A stretch of 64,000 nucleotides of DNA from Aromatoleum aromaticum EbN1 (GTDB lineage Bacteria; Pseudomonadota; Gammaproteobacteria; Burkholderiales; Rhodocyclaceae). Under the pieces are notes generated by a model. It did not search any database. It was not told the DNA's origin and saw nothing but the letters and a program-made list of their open reading frames with translations. How positions within the stretch are numbered: the stretch's first letter is position 1; each line of letters starts with the position of its first letter. The stretch covers positions 2,480,001-2,544,000 of the forward strand of contig NC_006513.1 of NCBI RefSeq assembly GCF_000025965.1. Reading direction: 5' to 3'. Of this stretch, positions 29,463-37,338 are shown one piece after another. The position numbers and the translations under genes are program-made.

Positions 29463-29535
29463 GCACTTCGCCGGGCCGCCCCAAGAAGCGCTCAGTCCCG
29501 CTTGGCGGGACCGCGCGTAGCGCGAGGGTGCTCCA
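29461..29535. repeat. Structured intergenic repeat, copy C (inside the operon)
   Basis: A ~73-bp element is bounded by complementary ends (GAGCAC / GTGCTC). It carries two perfect hairpins, TCCCGC-TTG-GCGGGA (29496-29510) and CGCGC-GTA-GCGCG (29512-29524), after a GCCGGGCCGCCCCAAG box shared with copies A and B. It fills the wecB-deacetylase gap, includes the wecB stop and ends one base before the next GTG start. Confidence 0.78.
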
Positions 29536-30399
29536 GTGAGCACGGTGATCGTGAACGCGCTGACGATCGATGTCGAAGACTATTTCCAGGTGTCCGCGCT
29601 CGCCCCGCATTTCCCGCGTAGCGAGTGGGAGCGGATACCGTGCCGGGTCGAGCGCAACGTCGAGCTGATCCTCGAACTCCTCGAGCGGCACAGGACGAGC
29701 GCGACATTCTTCACGCTCGGCTGGGTCGCGGAGCGCTATCCGCTGCTCGTGCAGCGCATCGCTGCACGTGGGCATGAAGTGGCGAGCCACGGCTACGCGC
29801 ACGAGCGCGCCACTGCCCAGTCGCCCGAAGCCTTCCTCGCCGACATCGTCCGGGCGAGGAAGGTGCTCGAGGACCTCTCCGGCCAGCCGGTCACCGGCTA
29901 TCGCGCCCCGAGCTTCTCGATCGGCAAGACCAACCTGTGGGCGCACGATTGCATCGCGCAGGCCGGATACGCATACAGTTCGAGTGTGTACCCGGTGCGG
30001 CACGATCACTACGGCATGCCGGACGCGCCGCGCTTTCCATACCGGCTGGACAACGGCCTGCTCGAAGTCCCGGTCACGACGATGCACTGGCTGGGACGCA
30101 ACTGGCCGGCCGGCGGAGGCGGTTACTTCCGCCTGCTGCCCTACGTGGTGTCGCGCTGGCAGATCGACAAGGTCAATCGCGACGACCGCCGCGCGGCCAT
30201 TTTCTACTTCCATCCGTGGGAGCTCGATCCCGGACAGCCGCGGGTCGCGGCGGCCTCGGCGCGGACGCGGTTTCGCCACTACCTGAACCTCGAACGCACC
30301 GAGGAGCGCCTGCGTCATCTGCTGGGCGACTTTTCCTGGGGGCGGGCGGACCAGGTGTTCTGCTCCGGGGCCGAAAGCCCGTCGTCCCGGGAGCACTGA
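29536..30399 (+). CDS. Exosortase-A-associated polysaccharide deacetylase
   Basis: This NodB-fold deacetylase removes acetyl groups from glycan amines. The 287-residue protein shows TIDVEDYFQVSAL (the catalytic/metal Asp block), HRTSATFFTLGW, HEVASHGYAHE (His-x3-His metal ligands), GYRAPSFSI and FYFHPWELD at the C-terminal side. These match the subfamily found in exosortase-A loci. The start is GTG; the ribosome-binding sequence GAGGGTG lies within the preceding repeat. It sits between wecB and FemAB. Confidence 0.92.
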   Translation: MSTVIVNALTIDVEDYFQVSALAPHFPRSEWERIPCRVERNVELILELLERHRTSATFFTLGWVAERYPLLVQRIAARGHEVASHGYAHERATAQSPEAFLADIVRARKVLEDLSGQPVTGYRAPSFSIGKTNLWAHDCIAQAGYAYSSSVYPVRHDHYGMPDAPRFPYRLDNGLLEVPVTTMHWLGRNWPAGGGGYFRLLPYVVSRWQIDKVNRDDRRAAIFYFHPWELDPGQPRVAAASARTRFRHYLNLERTEERLRHLLGDFSWGRADQVFCSGAESPSSREH

Positions 30400-30401
30400 C
30401 G

Positions 30402-31439
30402 ATGGATCGGGTACCGGTGGTCGTCAGGCAACTCACCGGCGCTGATCACGGCCGCTGGGACGCATTTGTCCGCGGCTGCCCGGACGCGACGTTCTTCCAC
30501 CTGTCGGCGTGGCAAGGGATCATCCGTGAAATTTTCCGCCACCGGACTTTCTTCCTGTATGCGGAACGTGCCGGCGACATCATCGCCGTGCTGCCGCTCG
30601 CCGAAGTCAATAGCCGGCTGTTCGGCCATGCCCTGACGTCCCTGCCTTTCTGTGTCTATGGCGGCCCGGCCGGCGATCCCGAGGGCATTGCGCTCGTCGA
30701 GGCGGAAGCCGAAACGCTCGCGCGCCGCTTGCGCGTCCAGCACCTGGAGCTGCGCAACCTCACCCCTCGCCACGAGGAGTGGCCGCGGCAGGACCTGTAC
30801 GTGACGTTCCGTAAGGAGATCCAGGCGGATGACGACGCGAACCTGCTCGCGATCCCGCGCAAGCAGCGTGCGATGGTGCGCAAGGGCATCAGGCACGGAC
30901 TGACGAGCCGGGTCGAGCCGGATGTCGAGCGCTTTTTCTCGCTGTATGCCGACAACGTGTTGCGGCACGGCACGCCGGCGTTGCCGAAAGCATTTTTCGC
31001 ACGCCTGATGAAGGATTTCGGACCGGACTGCGAAGTGCTCACTGTGAGTGATGCGGACGGAAATGCGCTGTCGAGCGTGCTGAGTTTCTACTTTCGCGAC
31101 GAAGTCCTGCCGTACTACGCCGGCGATGCGGTGATGGCGCGCGACGTCGCGGCGAACGATTTCAAATACTGGGAATTGATGCGCCGCGCCGCCGCGCGCG
31201 GCTGCCGGCTGTTCGATTTCGGCCGCAGCAAGATCGGCACCGGTCCGTTCAGCTTCAAGAAGAACTGGGGCTTCGAGCCGCAGCCGCTGTCGTACGAATA
31301 CCGTCTCTACAGGCGCGACTCGGTGCCGCAGAACAACCCGATGAATCCGAAGTACCGCGCCTTCATCGCGCTGTGGCGCCGGCTGCCGATACGGGTGGCG
31401 AACGCGATCGGGCCGCACATCGTGCGCAACCTGGGATGA
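30402..31439 (+). CDS. Exosortase-A-associated FemAB-family aminoacyl/acyl transferase
   Basis: The 345-residue protein belongs to the FemAB/GNAT group, which uses aminoacyl- or acyl-donors to modify amino groups. Conserved features are ATFFHLSAWQGIIREIF near the N-terminus, KQRAMVRKGIRHGL, and LFDFGRSKIGTGPFSFKKNWGFEPQPLSYEY-type C-terminal sequence (cited in pieces). In exosortase-A loci such a gene is regularly present, with unknown substrate; the adjacent deacetylase would free amines for it. ATG 30402 follows CGGGAGCACTGACG. Confidence 0.9.
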   Translation: MDRVPVVVRQLTGADHGRWDAFVRGCPDATFFHLSAWQGIIREIFRHRTFFLYAERAGDIIAVLPLAEVNSRLFGHALTSLPFCVYGGPAGDPEGIALVEAEAETLARRLRVQHLELRNLTPRHEEWPRQDLYVTFRKEIQADDDANLLAIPRKQRAMVRKGIRHGLTSRVEPDVERFFSLYADNVLRHGTPALPKAFFARLMKDFGPDCEVLTVSDADGNALSSVLSFYFRDEVLPYYAGDAVMARDVAANDFKYWELMRRAAARGCRLFDFGRSKIGTGPFSFKKNWGFEPQPLSYEYRLYRRDSVPQNNPMNPKYRAFIALWRRLPIRVANAIGPHIVRNLG

Positions 31440-31446
31440 TGACCAC

Positions 31447-33003
31447 ATGAAACGCGACGCCGACTACAGGGATCTGGGGATCGATTGTCGCGGCGGTGCG
31501 AAAACAGCTCGGCCCGCCGGTTTTGCCATTGTCTCCGCGGCGCTGGTCGCCACTTTCCTGTGGGTCATCAGCTGGTATAGGGACACGGCAGTCGAGATCG
31601 CCAGCATATGGTGGAGGTCCGACACTTTCGCTCACGGCTTGGTGGTGCTTCCGATTTTTGCCTGGCTGGTGTGGCGAAAGCGGGAGGCGCTCAGCCCCCT
31701 GGCCCTGGTGCCTGCGCCCGTGATGCTGATCGCGCTCGTGCCGGCGGGTATCGCCTGGCTCGTTGCGGAACTGATCAGCGCATCCGCACCGGCGCACTTC
31801 TCGCTGGCGCTGATTCTTGTTTTCAGCGTGATTGCAGTGATCGGCTGGCGGCTCGCGCGCGTGCTCGCCTTTCCTCTGCTTTTTCTGTTCTTTGGCGTTC
31901 CGGCCGGCGAATTCCTGCTGCCGGTGTTGATGAAGTACACGGCCGACTTCACCGTGCTTGCGCTGCGCGCGACCGGCGTCCCCGTCTACCAGGAAGGGCT
32001 CCATTTTGTCGTGCCGAATGGCCGGTGGTCGGTCGTCGAAGCATGTAGTGGTTTGCGGTACCTCGCCGCGTCGCTGATGATCGGCGCGCTCTATGCCTAT
32101 CTGAACTACACCAGCCTGAAGCGGCGCTTGCTTTTCATGCTGGTCGCCCTGATCGTGCCGATCGTTGCGAACTGGATTCGTGCCTATATTACGGTCATGA
32201 TCGGATACCAGTTTGGATCCGAGTTTGTCCAAGGTTTCATCCATATAGTCTACGGTTGGGTTTTTTTCGGCGTCGTGATTTTCCTGATGTTCATGATCGG
32301 CGCCCGCTGGAAGGAGAACGCCGGTCCGACGCAGTCAGCGGATCGCGAACAGGCTGTCTCCGGCCGGAGACAATGGCTTGCCCTGGTGCCGACAGCCTTG
32401 GCGACGGCGTTTTTCCCGATGGTGCTGTCGCAAATCCAGCAGCCTGTCGAGCCATTCCACGTCGCGCTCGACGTGCCTGCCGCGCAGGACGGCTGGCAGC
32501 CGCTCGATGGCGTAGAGCATACGTACCGGCCGGCGTTCAAAGGGCATCGTGGTGAAATGTTCCAGGCCTATCGAAGGACCGATGGCGCTGTAGTCGGTCT
32601 TTACGTCGCCTACTACGCCAGTCAGAGCAAGGGACAGGAACTCGTGATGCACGGAAACAGCCTCGATGGCGCCGAAGGTTCGGGGTGGCGGCGCAACCGC
32701 ACCGGAGAGGGGCGACTGAGCGTCGGAGAGGTGCGTTGGGCGGGGTTGCGTCGCGGCGGCGAGCGGCTGGAATTATGGAGCTGGTACTGGATCGACGGGC
32801 GCATCGTCAGTAACGACTACCTTGCGAAGGCGCTGCTTGCGGCCGATCTCCTGACCGGACAACCGGACGACTCGGCGCTGATCGTCGTCACGGTGCCGAT
32901 GGGCGAGTCCGAGGCCTCGGGTCAAGCGATTGCCGAGACGTTCGTTCGCCAGCATGCGGCGGTGATCGAGGCGACGCTCCTCGCGGCGGAGGCAAGGCGA
33001 TGA
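31447..33003 (+). CDS. xrtA: Exosortase A (XrtA) fused to an EpsI-like domain
   Basis: Exosortase A is a multi-pass membrane cysteine transpeptidase that recognises and processes PEP-CTERM sorting signals. The 518-residue protein has ~eight membrane helices. The catalytic triad is visible as EACSGLRY (Cys200), NWIRAY (Arg245) and FIHIVYGWVFF (His266). A soluble EpsI-type domain (~310-518) follows and is fused in frame, as is usual for XrtA. Its stop overlaps the next start by four bases. No PEP-CTERM substrate is encoded in this window. Confidence 0.95.
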   Translation: MKRDADYRDLGIDCRGGAKTARPAGFAIVSAALVATFLWVISWYRDTAVEIASIWWRSDTFAHGLVVLPIFAWLVWRKREALSPLALVPAPVMLIALVPAGIAWLVAELISASAPAHFSLALILVFSVIAVIGWRLARVLAFPLLFLFFGVPAGEFLLPVLMKYTADFTVLALRATGVPVYQEGLHFVVPNGRWSVVEACSGLRYLAASLMIGALYAYLNYTSLKRRLLFMLVALIVPIVANWIRAYITVMIGYQFGSEFVQGFIHIVYGWVFFGVVIFLMFMIGARWKENAGPTQSADREQAVSGRRQWLALVPTALATAFFPMVLSQIQQPVEPFHVALDVPAAQDGWQPLDGVEHTYRPAFKGHRGEMFQAYRRTDGAVVGLYVAYYASQSKGQELVMHGNSLDGAEGSGWRRNRTGEGRLSVGEVRWAGLRRGGERLELWSWYWIDGRIVSNDYLAKALLAADLLTGQPDDSALIVVTVPMGESEASGQAIAETFVRQHAAVIEATLLAAEARR

Positions 33004-34169
33004 GCGCCGAGCCCCTGCTCGTGATGCACGTCGTCTACCGCTTCGATGTCGGCGGGCTGGAAAACGGCGTCGTGAATCTGATCAACCGCATGCCCTCCGA
33101 CCGCTTCCGGCACGTCGTCGTGGCGCTGACGCAATGCGCGCCGGCATTCTGCCGCCGCATCGTTCGGCCTGACGTCGAGTTCATCTCGCTCGACAAACCG
33201 CCAGGTCACGGCGTCAAGGTCTACCCCCAGCTCTTTCGCCTGTTCCGCGACAGGCGGCCCGCGATCGTGCATACCCGCAATCTCGCCGCGCTCGAAGCCG
33301 TCGTGCCTGCTCGCGCGGCCGGCGTTCCGGTGCGAATTCACGGTGAACACGGCTGGGATGTGGCGGATCCGGGCGGAACTCGGCGGAAGCTGCAGTTTGT
33401 CCGACGGCTGTACCGTCCGTTCGTCAGTCGCTACGTCGCGCTGTCACGGCACCTCGCGCTCTACCTTACCGACGCGGTTCGCGTCCCCGCCGCGCGCGTC
33501 GAGCGGATCTGCAACGGAGTCGACCCGGCGCGTTTCCGGCCGTCGGATGGCGGACGTCCGCCGATCGCGGGCTCGCCGTTCGGCGGGGACGACGAGGTGC
33601 TCGTCGGCACCGTCGGCCGCCTGCAGGCGGTCAAGGATCAGGGCAATCTCGTCCGGGCGGTCGCGCACCTCGTCTCGCAGCGTGCGCCCGGCACGGACCG
33701 CCTGCGACTGATCGTCGCGGGTGACGGGGCCTCGCGCGGCAGCATCGAAGCCGAGGTCCGCGCCGCTGGCATCGGCCACGCCGTGTGGCTTGCCGGCGAG
33801 CGGACAGATGTCCCCGATGTCATGCGCGGCCTCGACATCTTCGCGCTCCCGTCGCTCGCGGAAGGCATTTCGAACACGATCCTCGAAGCGATGGCGAGCG
33901 GCTTGCCGGTGATCGCGACCGATGTCGGCGGCAATCCCGAACTCGTCCAGCATGGCGTTAGCGGGAAGCTCGTACCCCCTTCCGATTATGTCGCGCTGGC
34001 CGATGCGCTGGCACCATATGTTGCCGATGGAATGCTGCGCCGGCGACATGGCGATGCGGGCCGCGGGCGAGTCGATGCGGAGTTCAGTCTCGACGTCATG
34101 GTCGATCGTTATGCAGCGCTCTATCGAACTTCCCTCGAGGCGGCGCTGCCGTTGCGCCGTGTAGCCTGA
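33000..34169 (+). CDS. Exosortase-A-associated glycosyltransferase (GT4-type)
   Basis: The 389-residue protein is a GT-B fold sugar transferase of the subfamily found after xrtA. It shows HVVYRFDVGGLENGVVNLIN, the GT4 donor-site region with FALPSLAEGISNTILEAMASGLPVIATDVGGNPELV (cited as a known family block in pieces: EGIS, EAMASG, DVGGNPE), and a typical N-terminal Rossmann half. The start overlaps the xrtA stop by four bases. Donor and acceptor cannot be assigned. Confidence 0.92.
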   Translation: MSAEPLLVMHVVYRFDVGGLENGVVNLINRMPSDRFRHVVVALTQCAPAFCRRIVRPDVEFISLDKPPGHGVKVYPQLFRLFRDRRPAIVHTRNLAALEAVVPARAAGVPVRIHGEHGWDVADPGGTRRKLQFVRRLYRPFVSRYVALSRHLALYLTDAVRVPAARVERICNGVDPARFRPSDGGRPPIAGSPFGGDDEVLVGTVGRLQAVKDQGNLVRAVAHLVSQRAPGTDRLRLIVAGDGASRGSIEAEVRAAGIGHAVWLAGERTDVPDVMRGLDIFALPSLAEGISNTILEAMASGLPVIATDVGGNPELVQHGVSGKLVPPSDYVALADALAPYVADGMLRRRHGDAGRGRVDAEFSLDVMVDRYAALYRTSLEAALPLRRVA

Positions 34170-34184
34170 CAAAGGAACTGCGTC

Positions 34185-36113
34185 ATGTGCGGTATCGCCG
34201 GGCTTTTCGACCTTCGCGGCAAGCGCGACTTTTCCCGCGACCTCGTGCGCCGCATGAATGACGTGCAGGTGCACCGCGGCCCGGACGAAGGTGGTTACCA
34301 CTTCGAGCCCGGCATCGCGCTCGCGCACCGCCGCCTGTCGATCATCGACCTGTCCACCGGCCAGCAGCCGCTGTTCAACGAGGACGGCTCGGTCGCAGTC
34401 GTTTTCAACGGCGAAATCTACAACTTCCAGGAACTGGTGCCGGAACTCGAAGCACTCGGCCACGCCTTTCACACCCGCAGCGACACCGAAGTCATCGTGC
34501 ATGCGTGGGAGGCGTGGGGCGAGGACTGCGTGCAGCGCTTTCGCGGCATGTTCGCCTTCGCGCTGTGGGACCGCAACCGCGAGACGCTTTTCCTGGCGCG
34601 CGACCGGCTCGCCGTCAAGCCGCTGTTCTATGCGCTGCTGCCGGACGGCACGTTCGCATTCGGTTCCGAACTGAAAGTGCTGATGCAGCACCCGCTGCTC
34701 GACCGCCGCATCGATGCGCACGCAGTCGAAGAATATTTTGCACTCGGTTACGTCGCCGAACCGCGCACGATTTTCGCCGGGGCGAAGAAGCTGGGCGCGG
34801 CCGAAACGCTGTGCGTGCGGCGCGGCCAGCCCGTGCCGCAGCCGCGGTGTTACTGGGACGTGCATTTCATGCTCGATAACCCGCTGTCGCTCGCCGAGGC
34901 CAGTGCCGAACTCACCGCGCGGCTGCGCGAATCCGTGCGCTTGCGCATGATCGCGGAGGTGCCGCTCGGCGCTTTCCTGTCCGGCGGTGTCGATTCGAGC
35001 GCAGTCGTCGCGACGATGGCCGGCCTTTCCGACGAACCTGTCCACACCTGCTCGATCGCATTCGACGATCCCGCATTCAACGAGTCCGACTTCGCGCAGA
35101 AGGTCGCGGATCGCTACCGCACCAATCATTACGTGGAGACGGTGAAGTCGGACGATTTCGACCTGATCGACACGCTCGCCGGACTGTATGACGAACCCTA
35201 TGCCGACAGCTCGGCGATCCCGACGTGGCGCGTCTGCCAGCTCGCGCGCAAACGGGTCACCGTCGCGCTGTCGGGCGACGGCGGCGACGAGAGTTTCGGC
35301 GGTTACCGCCGCTACCGGTTGCACTTGATGGAAGAGCGGATGCGCGGGGCGCTCCCGCTCGGCGTGCGCCAGCCAATGTTCGGCCTGCTCGGCCGCCTCT
35401 ATCCGAAGGCGGACTGGGCGCCGCGAATGTTCCGTGCGAAGACTACGTTCCAGGCGCTCGCGCGGGATTCGCTGCAGGCCTATTTCCACTCGGTGTCGAT
35501 CCTGCGCGACGCGATGCGTCGGCAACTGTTCTCGAACCGCTTCCGCAGCGAACTCGCCGGCTACAACGCGATCGAGGTCTTCCGCCGCCATGCGGCGACG
35601 GCGCACACCGACGACGCGCTGGCGCTGATCCAGTATGTCGACCTCAAGACCTACCTCGTAGGCGACATCAACACCAAGGTCGATCGCGCCAGCATGGCGC
35701 ACTCGCTCGAAGTCCGCGAGCCGCTGATGGATCACAAGCTCGTCGAATGGCTCGCGACCTTGCCGTCCGGCCTCAAGGTGAAGGGGCAGGAAGGCAAGTA
35801 CCTGTTCAAGAAGGCGATGGAGCCGCTGCTGCCGAACGATGTGCTCTATCGCCCCAAGATGGGATTTTCGGTGCCCCTTTCCCGCTGGTTCCGCGGGCCG
35901 CTCCGGGAGCGTGTGCGGCAGACCGTGCTCGGCGAGACGCTTGCGGCGACCGGGATATTCAACCCGGATTACCTGCGCCATCTCGTCGACGCGCATCAGT
36001 CCGGGGCCCGCGACTACAGCTCGCCGCTGTGGTCGCTGATGATGTTCGAAGCCTTCGTGCGCAGCTCCGGAGGGTGTCCCGCGCGGGCGCCGGAGCTCGC
36101 CGCGGCGGTGTGA
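34185..36113 (+). CDS. Exosortase-A-associated glutamine amidotransferase (asparagine synthase-like)
   Basis: The 642-residue class-II amidotransferase begins MCGIAG with the Cys2 nucleophile and GATase segments HRGPDEGG and FNGEIYN. The synthetase half carries the ATP-pyrophosphatase loop LSGGVDSSAV and the LSGDGGDESFGGYRRY block. It converts a carboxylate to an amide using glutamine-derived ammonia; in this locus the target is probably a glycan uronic acid or an intermediate, which is an inference. A second protein of identical length follows one gene later. Confidence 0.92.
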   Translation: MCGIAGLFDLRGKRDFSRDLVRRMNDVQVHRGPDEGGYHFEPGIALAHRRLSIIDLSTGQQPLFNEDGSVAVVFNGEIYNFQELVPELEALGHAFHTRSDTEVIVHAWEAWGEDCVQRFRGMFAFALWDRNRETLFLARDRLAVKPLFYALLPDGTFAFGSELKVLMQHPLLDRRIDAHAVEEYFALGYVAEPRTIFAGAKKLGAAETLCVRRGQPVPQPRCYWDVHFMLDNPLSLAEASAELTARLRESVRLRMIAEVPLGAFLSGGVDSSAVVATMAGLSDEPVHTCSIAFDDPAFNESDFAQKVADRYRTNHYVETVKSDDFDLIDTLAGLYDEPYADSSAIPTWRVCQLARKRVTVALSGDGGDESFGGYRRYRLHLMEERMRGALPLGVRQPMFGLLGRLYPKADWAPRMFRAKTTFQALARDSLQAYFHSVSILRDAMRRQLFSNRFRSELAGYNAIEVFRRHAATAHTDDALALIQYVDLKTYLVGDINTKVDRASMAHSLEVREPLMDHKLVEWLATLPSGLKVKGQEGKYLFKKAMEPLLPNDVLYRPKMGFSVPLSRWFRGPLRERVRQTVLGETLAATGIFNPDYLRHLVDAHQSGARDYSSPLWSLMMFEAFVRSSGGCPARAPELAAAV

Positions 36114-36116
36114 CCG

Positions 36117-37334
36117 ATGCGCATCCTGCACGTCCTCGACCATTCGCTCCCGCTGCACAGTGGCTACACGTTCCGTACCGCAGCGATCGTGCGCGAGCAG
36201 CGCGCGCTGGGCTGGGAGACGTTCCACCTGACGACGCCCAAGCAGGGCAAGTCGACGGGGCTGGTCGAGGATGCCGACGGGCTGAGTTTTCATCGCACGC
36301 CCGCGCCCGACGAAGCCGGTCTGCTGGCGCAGATGCGGTTTACCGCCGCGCGTCTCGACGAACTCGTCCGCGCACTGCAGCCGGACGTGATCCACGCACA
36401 TTCGCCGGTACTGAATGCGTTGCCGAGCCTGTGGGTCGCGCGCCGGCGCAAGTTGCCGGTCGTCTACGAACTGCGGGCGTCGTGGGAGGACGCCGCGGTC
36501 GATCATGGCACCACGACCGAAGGCAGCCTGCGCTACCGCCTGTCGCGCGCGCTCGAGAGCTTTGCCTTGCACCACGCCGACCAGGTCACGACGATCTGCG
36601 AAGGTTTGCGCGGCGACATCGCGTCGCGCGGCATCGCAGCGGACAAGATCACGGTGATTCCGAACGCCGTCGATGCCGGCGCGTTCAAGTTCGGCACCGA
36701 ACCCGATGCCGCGCTGCGCACCGAGCTGGGCCTGGACGGCAAGACGGTGATCGGCTTCGCCGGATCGTTCTACGGTTACGAGGGCCTGCACCTGCTGGTG
36801 TCGGCGCTCGCCCGGCTCGTCGGGCGCTTCCCCGAAATCCGCCTGTTGCTGGTCGGCGGTGGCGTGCAGGAAGAGGCGCTGCGGCGCCAGGCGGTTGCCG
36901 AAGGCATTGCCGACCGCGTCGTCTTCACCGGGCGGGTCGCGCACAACCGGGTGCAGAAATATTACGAGCTGATCGACGTACTCGCCTATCCGCGCCTGCC
37001 GATGCGGCTCACCGAGCTCGTCACGCCGCTGAAGCCGCTCGAAGCGATGGCCCAGGGACGCATGTTCGTGGCATCCGATGTCGGCGGCCACCGCGAGCTC
37101 GTGCGCGACGGTGAAACCGGATTCCTGTGCAAGGCCGGCAGCGTCGATGCGCTCGCCGACACGATCGCGTCGGTCCTCGGCAACCGTGAAGCGTGGCCCG
37201 GCATGCGGGCGAACGCGCGCGCGTTCGTCGAGCGCGAGCGGACCTGGGCGAACAGCGTCGGTCGCTACCAGGATGTTTATCAGCGTGCGCTTGCAACGCG
37301 CGGGCGCGAGGCCTTGCTGGCCGGAGCGAGGTAA
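36117..37334 (+). CDS. Exosortase-A-associated glycosyltransferase (GT4-type, second)
   Basis: The 405-residue GT-B protein starts MRILHVLDHSLPLHSGYTFRT, the diagnostic opening of the exosortase-A-associated transferase subfamily, and has the donor-site region with KPLEAMAQGR and SDVGGHRELV. It lies three bases after the first amidotransferase and five before the second, so it is flanked by two amidotransferases of equal length. Sugar specificity is unknown. Confidence 0.92.
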   Translation: MRILHVLDHSLPLHSGYTFRTAAIVREQRALGWETFHLTTPKQGKSTGLVEDADGLSFHRTPAPDEAGLLAQMRFTAARLDELVRALQPDVIHAHSPVLNALPSLWVARRRKLPVVYELRASWEDAAVDHGTTTEGSLRYRLSRALESFALHHADQVTTICEGLRGDIASRGIAADKITVIPNAVDAGAFKFGTEPDAALRTELGLDGKTVIGFAGSFYGYEGLHLLVSALARLVGRFPEIRLLLVGGGVQEEALRRQAVAEGIADRVVFTGRVAHNRVQKYYELIDVLAYPRLPMRLTELVTPLKPLEAMAQGRMFVASDVGGHRELVRDGETGFLCKAGSVDALADTIASVLGNREAWPGMRANARAFVERERTWANSVGRYQDVYQRALATRGREALLAGAR

Positions 37335-37338
37335 CGCG

